From Chaetoceros tenuissimus (Eukaryota > Bacillariophyta > Thalassiosirophyceae > Chaetocerotales > Chaetocerotaceae): 64,000 nucleotides of DNA. The position numbers and the translations under genes were made by a program. This document shows, one piece after another, positions 23,258 through 31,839 of this stretch; the first letter of the stretch is position 1, and each line of letters opens with the position of its first letter. The stretch lies in the NCBI GenBank assembly GCA_021927905.1, contig BLLK01000039.1, forward strand, positions 62,001-126,000, written 5' to 3'. Under the pieces are notes generated by a model that was given only the letters and a program-made list of their open reading frames with translations, ran no database searches and was not told where the DNA came from.

Positions 23258-25033
23258 CTAGGCAAGTATGTTCCTGCCCAAGCACATCAGGTGCCTATTG
23301 AATACCAATCTCAGTGATTGGATACAATACAGAAGAAACGTGTTCATTCTATCTCCGGTGACTAGGGCACGATGATCTTGTAGCACATCAAGAACTTCTT
23401 GAATGGAATTCTCAGGGATAGTTTCCAGTACAGAAGTTTTCTCGTCAAATACCACAATTGGTGAATCTCTCAACAGAACTCCAGCAATCGCGGTGCTCTC
23501 CCTTTTGCCTTTAGATGCACCAAACGATATGTCCCATCTCCGAGGCAATGAGCAAATAATATCAATTAATTGACAAGATTCAGCAAATTTATCCAACTCC
23601 GAGTCAACTGCATCTCTCTTTCCATATGTAATATTTGTACAAATGTTGTCATTGAACAAGCTCGTAGCTAATAAACCTACTCCAATTAGTTCACGAAGAC
23701 TCGCTTGGATATATTGTAGGATATATTGTAGAACTACTCCGATCATTTCACGAAGACTCGCATGAATAGGTTGTAGAACTACTCCGAACATTTCACTGAG
23801 CTTCTCTTGGATTTCGATGCGTATATCAGTTCCATCGACTTTAAATATACTTCCAAGAACCTCATTACATTTAAACAAGAAACTGCTCTTCGTAGTTCCT
23901 ACAACTTTCATCATCTTGAATGATTCACCCTTCAACTCTTTGTGATCGCCTGGACATCGATGTTTAACGATATAACTGTCAAACTCTACTAAGAGATTCA
24001 GTTCACTGACATTATATCTTGATGATGATTCGATAGGATTACCTGTAACTACAAGGTCTGAGTCTTCGGCGAGAAGTGCCGAAATATTTCTCCAATATGC
24101 CAATGCCTTTATGAATACGTAGTGTACGCTTCCATGGTAGTAGAGCAATCCGAACAAGTCAAGAATATAAGTCAATACAGCAATGACCCATCCAATTTCA
24201 AGCCCAGAACATTCAACCCATGTGCACTCAATGAGATCTGTATTCTCGTTGTATCCATTGTCTACGTAGCAATCAAAACGATTCTTAACTTCGTGTGCGA
24301 CAAAAGACAGCGAAAGGCAGTTCAAGTAGCTTTCGATGATTGTACAAGCCAAAGTATTTTCAGCGACGGTTGACAGTATCCATAAGAAAAGATATTTCTC
24401 AAACGTGGCACCTTGAACCTTCTTTTTAACGAGTAGCCATGTACAGATTTTAATCAGAGTCCAGAGGTTTCCCCAACTTCGCGCATCCTGAACTGCAAAC
24501 TTACTAGGATAACTGTCAGTTGCAGATTCGACAGGGCTCAAGATTAGATATTCAATCCAACAAGTCTTCTCAGTGTCATTGATAGTACACCCATCGGAAG
24601 CGAGTGTTGGACTTGCTACTTGTAAAATCCAGGTCGACCGAAAGACTACGAAGTAGGCAAGGCACAATCCCTGCACTAAAGAAGGGCTCACTCTATCCTG
24701 AACTTTTATAGTACAGAGTAGCATAAAGGTTTCGATCGAGTACGTGAGGCACATTCTTGGCACTAAAGAAGGTCTCATTCTGCCTTGGATTCTAATAGGT
24801 GCCCGAAGATAACAACGAACTCCAATAGAACATGCCGCTATGAACTCAGCTTTTAGGATACTTGTTTCCAAAGGCCAGATTATAATCATGGCGAGAATGA
24901 AGACGAATCCGCATAGCTGAAGCAAGTTTTGTATTACCGAAAGCAATACCACCAATCTTCCTTTAAAGGAAACGGAGTTATTTGTAAGGCAGGATAACTC
25001 GAACCCCCTTAACTCTCCTCCTGTCGCTCCCAT
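23258..25033 (-). CDS. ABC half-transporter-derived protein with a degenerate ATPase, inside a transposon
   Basis: A 591-codon frame. Residues 20-330 contain several hydrophobic stretches likely to span membranes. Residues 375-570 align by eye with an ABC nucleotide-binding domain of the ABCB/HMT type: VVGTTKSSF where Walker A belongs, GSIFKVDGTDIRI, SLFNDNICTNITYGKRDA, a SLPRRWD segment, PIVVFDEKTS as Walker B (Asp530, Glu531 kept), and QDHRALVTGDRM at the H-loop. Key residues are lost: no Walker A GxGKS, no LSGGQ signature (SKGKREST instead), and Asp where the H-loop His should be. The Q-loop segment is repeated three times (410-453). Such a protein should not hydrolyse ATP normally. It is probably a captured, decaying host gene fragment, although a frame this long is surprising for pure decay. 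It could be expressed as a non-catalytic membrane protein; nothing in the sequence shows that. Confidence 0.6.
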   Translation of the reverse strand: MGATGGELRGFELSCLTNNSVSFKGRLVVLLSVIQNLLQLCGFVFILAMIIIWPLETSILKAEFIAACSIGVRCYLRAPIRIQGRMRPSLVPRMCLTYSIETFMLLCTIKVQDRVSPSLVQGLCLAYFVVFRSTWILQVASPTLASDGCTINDTEKTCWIEYLILSPVESATDSYPSKFAVQDARSWGNLWTLIKICTWLLVKKKVQGATFEKYLFLWILSTVAENTLACTIIESYLNCLSLSFVAHEVKNRFDCYVDNGYNENTDLIECTWVECSGLEIGWVIAVLTYILDLFGLLYYHGSVHYVFIKALAYWRNISALLAEDSDLVVTGNPIESSSRYNVSELNLLVEFDSYIVKHRCPGDHKELKGESFKMMKVVGTTKSSFLFKCNEVLGSIFKVDGTDIRIEIQEKLSEMFGVVLQPIHASLREMIGVVLQYILQYIQASLRELIGVGLLATSLFNDNICTNITYGKRDAVDSELDKFAESCQLIDIICSLPRRWDISFGASKGKRESTAIAGVLLRDSPIVVFDEKTSVLETIPENSIQEVLDVLQDHRALVTGDRMNTFLLYCIQSLRLVFNRHLMCLGRNILA

Positions 25034-25640
25034 CTCAAATTTTCTCTAAAGCTTCTGAATCGAATAAATTCTTCAAGTAGAAACTTCCTATACAACTGTT
25101 GTCCAGGAAACGCAATTGTCTCTTCAAAGAGGATAAATGAACCCCCTAATTCCTCTTGAGAGCTTTAAGTTGGCTAGGCTCAAAAGTAATGCTGAATTGA
25201 TATTCTTTGGAGTCGAGATAATCGAATGAAATGGTAAAAGGTCCAAAGCTCGAAATGTAGTAGCGAAAATCAATCGAATTAGACTCTTTAGATTAGAGTG
25301 ATACTTTTTATAAAAATTCTTAAACAAGAGTATCGGTATGGCCAAAATGTTCTTTCAAAGGAAAGAACCCGATTTGAACCTCGAAATAGAAAATTTATGA
25401 GATCGTAATCCTTCTCATTTCAAATCCTCTGACTCCATTCTCTTTTTACCCGTGACTGAAAATCAAATAAATTTTACAAAAGTGTTTGTCTCTCAGGCTT
25501 TACGAGCTCTCCAATAGAATGTGAGTCCTCTTCGCTTAAATACACTAGATCCTCTTGTTAATAATTCTAATCCTACAAATACGTCGTGCATGTTTAACTG
25601 TCGTCGAGTCCCAGGTTAACTCAATGAGTAAGGTTAGGTC

Positions 25641-26510
25641 TCTAGCCAAGATAGTCCAGTGGTTATTAAACTCCTTAGTTTTTTCCAGTAGTCAACCGTT
25701 TTATAGGCTTTCTTTAGTTCTGGACTAGACTGGTATTTGCCAGGATGCAGTTTCCTGCACCTCTTCTCTGCAATTTCTTGTGAACGTACAATATCTGCAT
25801 CAAGCATGATCAGGTGACAAGGGAAAAGTGGCTTCTCTGTAAAGGGTCATTGTTCTTTCATAGATCTTGAGCTCCTTCTCTAATACTACAATATATTTCT
25901 CCACCACCCATGGATCCTTTAGAATAAGTCTTCTAAATATTGCAGGTACTTGAGCAGGAAATTTGCATCTGAAGAGTGTCCTTTTGGGAATATCTAGCCA
26001 AAAGCCTCTGTGATCATCCCCGAGTATACCAAACTTGAGAAAGCCACACCAATAAGCTGCCATATGGGATCTAATGGCATCAATTGGGCTATGCATGTAA
26101 TAGGTAATGATTCACAGCCATGTCTTTGACCTATAATATCTACTAATCTGTATTTAGATATATAGAAAGGGTGAACATTTAATATACCTAGAATGTAATG
26201 CAGATACCTAGACATCTGATTTTTTCAACAGCTCCATACAAATGCATCAGACTCTGCATGATCAACATTGAGTACTATCATGAAATATTGACCATCAACC
26301 AAACGGCCCAAATAATCCTAGAAATCATATTTACTGGAAATCCAAACAAAACATTCTGTGAGACCCTTTCTAGGGATATAGTAGACCAAGATGTAAATAC
26401 ATTGAGATGGTATACCTGCATTGGGTTTTGATCCAAAGACACACCCAGCTATCTATAGACAAACACTCAAGGACTTGCTTGTATAGCATATAATATTGGA
26501 TTGAGTATAA
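25641..26510 (-). mobile_element. LINE-like element, endonuclease part, first fragment of a split copy
   Basis: Minus-strand remnant of an exonuclease/endonuclease/phosphatase-type domain. SPIDAI, then GFLKFGILGDDHRGFWLDIP matches the SDHRG-type C-terminal motif of LINE endonucleases, followed by the usual LILKDPWVVEKYIVVLEKEL and REATFPLSPDHA segments. Earlier parts toward 26500 read as the N-terminal half of the domain in several frames. It is inactive, with multiple stops and shifts. The orientation and domain order fit the RT fragment at 19.6-20.8 kb as its continuation. Confidence 0.7.
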
Positions 26511-27600
26511 GAATGAGTATTGTAATTTCATAATTGCATAGTAAGGAAATGGGAAACAAATTGTGACCTATGAGAAGATGAAGAACAGCCACTCTGGCTG
26601 GACTATCCTCACATCTCTACTTACAAAAGTTATGCTCAGGTAATGAGTGGTCTTTGATAACAGTTATACACACATGCATATATCTCACAAGCTAACCAAT
26701 TGATCAATAAAGGGAAGACCTAGTTTAGTCATTCCACATACTTATTATGCACCAATGGATTACAGGTGTCTGAATGATCTGTATAAGTGGAACGAATGAC
26801 AAAGAAGGCGAATGCCACAAACAAAGTGAATCAATTCTATCAAATACATACAACAGTACTGACTTTTTTGAAACCTAGTTTTGGATAGAGTGTAAAAGAA
26901 AGCATGTTTGGTGAAACGCAAATACCTTGCGCCATTGAATCTGAATCAGAAACTTTACAATGAGGCTTCTATGACTTGACCAGATCATTTTTTACTGCAT
27001 ACCAGATCGTTACTTATTGCAATGCTCTCCTATCATGGTGTATCAGATTGTTGCTGTGATGTTATCCTATATGGAAGCTTCTTGTGCAGACACACTGGAC
27101 ACTGCTTTTGAATCAAGCGAAGATAGAATTGAGGAGCTCAACTACTTGACTATGCTTGAGGGGAATGAATTTAGACCCCTGATATTGATAAGATTGGTGC
27201 TAACAATTGGATTGATTGGAAAAGAATTATTGAATCACTGATGGCTAAATCGCCTATGAGTATGGACATGACACATACTACGACAGTTACTAATTCATGC
27301 TGAGCTGGTACTAAGGTATTTATTCTGTTACATTACTTATATCTGGATTGGAATAATATTGCAGTGAGAGGAGGACAGGAGTTGGAGTGAGCAAGTTGCT
27401 GGAGTTTGAGTTTGGATCTGAACTCGGAACTAGTTTTGTGTCAGATTGATAGTCTTGATTCCCCACTTTGATGAACACTTAGCTTTCACACACCCATGCT
27501 AAGAGATGCGAGTATACTATATGGGGTCCATTCTGTGAGTGTTATTTTATTTCAAAAACACTCAGTAATCTTGAAGTCCACAGAGGGATTCATTCATGGA
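26511..27600. other. Unrecognised 1.1 kb
   Basis: Only short frames are present, the longest a 74-codon plus-strand frame at 27017-27241 that resembles nothing known to me. No repeat or RNA signature is seen. Confidence 0.4.
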
Positions 27601-27604
27601 TAAC

Positions 27605-27996
27605 AATAATTAGAATTCTTCACACATATTTACTCTTTATTAAACAGGTGCCTACCGGCCCGCAGAAGAGTGGGTAGGATGATATTTGTAATGTTCCCAT
27701 TATGTAGCTAGGGGAAAGCAAACTTCCTGTATTGTGAAAACCACCTAGCCTTGCCACGGTGACTGAAATGCCTTTTTCAAGCAACCCCCTGGGTTCTGGA
27801 GGGGGACAAGGTAGATTTAAAGAAATCTTGTTGGTGACAACATCTAAGTAAGTACAAATATGTGCTTAGGGGCTGCCAGGTGTTCAAGCATGTCCAAGCT
27901 TGAACAGAGGGGAGTGTGTGGGACCCGAACCAACAACCCTCCATCATGAAGATGACTGCTCTACCAACTGAGCTAACCTCCTCCCCCTGGGGATTC
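27605..27996 (-). mobile_element. tRNA-derived SINE with a LINE-like 3' tail
   Basis: On the minus strand it begins with a tRNA-like head. Box A is TTAGCTCAGTTGG (27964-27976) and box B is GGTTCGGGTCC (27921-27931), about 33 bp apart as in a Pol III internal promoter. An anticodon arm can be drawn but is imperfect, and the acceptor stem does not close, so this is not a functional tRNA. A body of about 230 bp follows, then a 3' tail (27605-27690) with GCCGGTAGGCACCT and AATAAA-like sequence. The tail matches the 3' end of the LINE at 63.23-63.30 kb, the classic arrangement in which a SINE borrows the tail recognised by a LINE's reverse transcriptase. Confidence 0.75.
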
Positions 27997-27999
27997 ATT

Positions 28000-28990
28000 C
28001 ATGGTTAGTGTGCTAGGAGTCATCATGAATTTCTGATCACATAACTTTTCTCTGAAAATATTTTAATTATTGGCAAATTTCTCCTGAACCTGCTGCCCCT
28101 TCTGGTTCCTTGATTCTGTTTCAAGTGGCTATATGCTGGCTGTTCAAATGTGCGAACCTTTCTAGAATCTTTGGCTATGGATGATACTTCCTTGAACCCA
28201 CTACATTCTTGTATGGTAGAAATCCCTTTGTTTTGAGGTTTGAATTCTCCTGAGCTTGATGACAGGTGGCATTTCATAATAATTAGATTAAAATAAGTAC
28301 TCCAAAAAGTCAGATGATGTATGTTTTGCGTACATTATCCTGATTGTGTAGACTTGCACTTCATGCTTGTCTTCTTGGTAATCACAACAACAACAGTTAC
28401 TAATTATGGCAAAGAATGTGAAGAAAACAAGCATCACATCAACTGTTAGGGTTAGGGTTAACCATCACCAGCAATAGAGTGGTGTTAGAGGTGTGTTTTG
28501 TGCTTTATTCTGCATTTGATTGAATAAAATGTGTGCTCCATTTGATTTTTCAATTTAAGGGGTTCTCACCTCAATTTTTTGAAAAAAATCAAATTGTGGG
28601 TTCATTTTTGAGTGGAATGCAAAATCAAGCCCATTTTTCTTCTGGTATATTTCTACGTACAGATGCGAACAAGGATTGTAAATCTATCTTCTTCTCGCTT
28701 CGCACAACTTCCCATCACCTAGGTACAGAATAATGCTTTCATTTACATAGTTCTACTAAAAGTAAAAGGTATACTCTACCTATCATTTACCTTCTACACT
28801 CCTTCTTCATAAGAGCATCAGAACTTTCTATCATGACATACTTCAATGGGATGAGAATGGCAAATGATGCAAACAGCGTCCAGGTATGTTCTCAGTGATA
28901 ACCCTTTCTGTAAAATACCTTTCATTTTTGGCACGTTTCTCACCCCTGTCTTCTTCTTTATAAATAGACTGCACATGCTATTGTAACTCT
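28000..28990. other. Mostly noncoding, possible left part of a Harbinger element
   Basis: No recognisable gene. Short frames at 28023-28277 (minus) and 28533-28733 (plus) are not convincing. A telomere-like tract lies at 28445-28461. Confidence 0.4.
28445..28461 (+). repeat. Interstitial telomere-like tract
   Basis: GTTAGGGTTAGGGTTAA, between two and three TTAGGG units, in noncoding sequence. Confidence 0.6.
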
Positions 28991-30015
28991 TCTAACAGAT
29001 ATGAGCTGTGCTGAAGCTGTTACTTCGAGTTCAGCCCATACCCAAAAATGGAAAGATGCCACAATGAATTTCTTTGCTGATACAGGTCCACTCTGTGCTT
29101 TTGATCAATGGACTGATAGACCTTACAGCAAATTACGCACTCAAGCTTCTGGCTGCCAGAGTCAACCACAAAGAAAGAAGGAATCAGTTTCCTTCTGCTG
29201 ATGAAGTACAGGCAAGAGATTCCTTGGCCTGGAACAGGAACAAACATGCTGATACTGATGTGAGATAGCAACAAAGGGAGAGAAGGGTTAACAGGAACAA
29301 CGTTGAGCTCAATGCAGGTCTACAGCCTGCAGCTCCTGTTGTGAATAGAACTGCAACTGTTACACCCCTCCAGTTGCAAATATGCCGCCAGAGAGAGAAA
29401 TCCCTCGCCAGTAGGAAACAGATTGCGAAAGAACTCGTAGGATGCTCCAAGGTGCTCCTCCTGCTAGGACTTTTACCCAGATCATTATACCTGATCAGGG
29501 CAGTCCTGCTCCAATCAGACTGGTTCCTAGACCTGCTACTGCTGCAACAAACACTGGTAGAAGAGCTAGAGATCAAAATGAAAACATTGCAAATGCTACT
29601 GAAACACAGCGTCCTTGTAGCAATACTTCTTTGGTACACCAGCAAAGACCATCAGCAGGACACTAAGATCAAATCAATCACATTGGCAAAAGGCCATACT
29701 CAGTCTTGTGATGCAATGATGAGGCTAAATACCACAGTAGCATCTCTTGGAAGTGGAAGGGAGATTGCTAATCAGGCCCAAGCCCTGAATAGTCTTGCTT
29801 CTTCTGCTCAAGTGCTCATCGGTCTCAATATCACAAATCAAGCTGCATTCTCTACTATTCTTGGTACACAAATGAACCACATTCAAAATGCAAAGGCTGA
29901 TGGACTCTATGCAAGAAACAACAATAGAAATGGAAATTCGACTGGGAATGGAAATGGAAATGAAAATGCAGCAACTGGAAACGGAAATGGAAATGGAAAT
30001 GTCACTGGAATTTGA
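28990..30015 (+). pseudogene. Broken ORF of unknown function, possible Harbinger accessory gene
   Basis: Protein-like sequence runs through overlapping plus-strand frames at 29001-29201, 29074-29268 and 29341-30015. Readable segments include KWKDATMNFF with FDQWTDRPYSKLRTQ, then QICRQREKSLASRKQIAKEL, and a C-terminal part rich in Asn and Gly (NGNGNEN type) encoded by a GGAAAT hexanucleotide repeat near 29930-30000. At least two frame changes interrupt it. It converges on the transposase remnant at 30.1-30.55 kb. PIF/Harbinger elements usually encode a second, Myb/SANT-like DNA-binding protein beside the transposase, and this could be it, but I see no clear Myb motif. Confidence 0.4.
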
Positions 30016-30109
30016 TTGTTCATATATTGTAGATTCATGTATTGTATTCTATTATTAGCTAGTATAATAATATTATAAATCAGATATTTTTAAAACTAGT
30101 ATTATTTTA

Positions 30110-30553
30110 GATTTCTGAACTGCGATGTATTCCTCCAAAGTTGGAGCAAAACAATTGAAGGTACCTGTTGAAGCCATCTGTGAACCATGAAGACAAATTG
30201 CAATGTTTGTCATCAAATAACAGATTGCAAGTTGCTCCTTGGTGTAGGGGTTCTCCACATGAAGTTTAAACTCATGATATCGTTCTGTGATTTCTTGCTG
30301 ATTTGCTTTCAAAGTATCCATTTTCAATGGTTACTCTTACTGAATTAATTCTATTGTTCTCAAGTTCTTCATCTCTTGTCAAAGGGTTTGCTGCATCACC
30401 AATATGTGCATGAGTGATGCAGTGACCTACAGGAAACAACTGGTCTCCATAAAAGGCATATATGTGCCTGTTGGGATCAAACTGCTGTTGTAGCCGCTCT
30501 AGGAATTGGTTGACATTGCTCAAATTCACCATTGTCACATCACTGAATTGCAT
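30110..30553 (-). pseudogene. PIF/Harbinger-type DDE transposase, C-terminal fragment
   Basis: Two overlapping minus-strand frames (30272-30553, then 30110-30327) together resemble the C-terminal half of a Harbinger-family transposase. Visible features are YAFYGDQLFPVG with the second catalytic Asp, THAHIGD, NPLTRDEELENNRINSVRVTIENGY with the catalytic Glu, and later NIAICLHGSQ and PTLEEYI segments typical of the end of the protein. The N-terminal part with the first Asp is absent, and one frame change separates the two pieces. It is inactive. The convergent ORF at 28990-30015 may belong to the same element. Confidence 0.6.
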
Positions 30554-30870
30554 TCATAGATGTAATGTATTCCTGGTGGCATCATAATAGGAAGACAAGA
30601 GAGCCCAAGCTGCTTTTTATAGACACTACCTGTTTAGTGGGTATTTAAAATTATTCTTGTAAAGGAAACAACACTTCTGTTGAAATACTTACAAGAATCA
30701 AATCAAAAAAAATTTTGCACACATCTCTATTATTTAGTGAAGAATACATGTACCAGTTGATGTTATTCATTATGTTCATTTGGTTGAGATATACAAGGTG
30801 AAATGATACTACCCCGGTTGAGGAATGATCTGTAAATATATATATATATATATAAATAAGCGTTATACAG

Positions 30871-31480
30871 TTAACCTATAGAACCGGTTCTAGGATCAGT
30901 AGATAGTGCTGCCACCCAGCCTGCGAAAGAGTGGAGTGGATTTTTGTAATCTGCTGCTCTGCAGCATGATTGGAAAAGTTCCGGAAGGAAAGTGTTATTG
31001 GTGACGGAGTACTGAGAAAAATGTGTTGTGATGAGCAATGGTCCTATGAATTTACAAACCAGTCTGTATGATTTTAGCCAGTTCCGAATGCCGGAGTTCG
31101 GAAGACTCGCTAAAGAGTGGTGAGTGAATAATGTTCGAAATGCTTGGATAGAGGGATGACGCTTTGTGAAGATAACTTCCAGTTTGTCAAGTAGATTTTT
31201 CCTGGCTGCACAATTGTTGGAGTCCTCTTTCAATGCATGATGGCACTCATTGCTAATCTGCAATCAGTTTAGACTAATATGGAGAACATGACATAGCAAT
31301 TTCTTGGTCCATACCTTTGCAGAAAGATGCTGTGGCAGCTTCTCATCAGAGGCTGCTGCAAGCTGTGCGTAGTGAGATTCCATTGCTGCTTTCCATTTGT
31401 TGCTCAGATTACCCGTAAGAAGTTGAGGGACGATCTAGATTGATACTTTTGATTCTATGGAGCACTCAAATTTGAGGAAC
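30871..31480 (-). mobile_element. LINE-like C-terminal fragment with an AT-rich tail
   Basis: The minus-strand frame 30871-31263, with its upstream continuation to about 31480, reads as the C-terminal region following RT in this LINE group: a WKAAMESHY segment, KVWTKKLLCHVLHIS, then SNECHHALKED and a helical basic stretch. A (TA)n run at 30837-30856 just beyond may be its 3' tail. Stops interrupt it. Recognition is weaker than for the other LINE copies. Confidence 0.45.
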
Positions 31481-31839
31481 AATTAGATTTTCTGAATCTA
31501 CACCATCTGTTTGGTTATAGAGGATGGTGAGAAGTTGCCTGAACATTGGATGAGTGCTGTGAAATCCGTGTCTCAAAGTGCACTTGGAAGGAATTTTTCA
31601 TACAACTACTCTTCACACAACAGGAACACATAAAAATAGCAATACAAGCAAGTGAAACTCAGAACAAATTCATGCAATAGTATGCTGAATGTGTTGATTA
31701 TTAAAACGTATTTATTAATGGTCAAACTTGAAAAATTCAGCAAGAAATAGGGGTAGGTGTATCACAGATACTATTTTATTACGCATATGTATGTATCTTG
31801 CATTAGGGTTCTCTTTATTGGATAGTATCTACCAATCCA

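Larger units (their letters stand above)
21564..25640. mobile_element. Inverted-repeat DNA element carrying an ABC-transporter-derived ORF
   Basis: About 4.1 kb. Near each end lies an imperfect inverted repeat of about 36 bp beginning AGTTAAACATGCACGAC (left 21574; right, inverted, ending 25599). The shared right-hand sequence continues another 40 bp, so the exact termini are uncertain and the inverted repeats may be subterminal. The left third is built of tandem 592-bp repeats, and the right two thirds hold one long minus-strand ORF of host-like origin. No transposase was found, so the element is non-autonomous, comparable in concept to gene-capturing Pack-type elements. It sits inside a LINE. 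Confidence 0.7.

Noticed and set aside
23258-25033. The ABC-like ORF as an ordinary functional host transporter
   Set aside because: Walker A, signature and H-loop residues are missing, the Q-loop region is triplicated, and it lies inside a repeat-bounded element.
21234-25639. The 329-bp repeats at 21234 and 25311 as LTRs of one retrotransposon
   Set aside because: They lack TG...CA ends and no RT, integrase or gag lies between them. The neighbouring left-end repeats show that they are the right ends of two inverted-repeat elements.
27910-27990. A functional tRNA gene on the minus strand
   Set aside because: A and B boxes are good, but the acceptor stem does not close and the anticodon stem is imperfect with a pyrimidine at position 37. 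The sequence continues into a repeat tail, so it is a SINE head.
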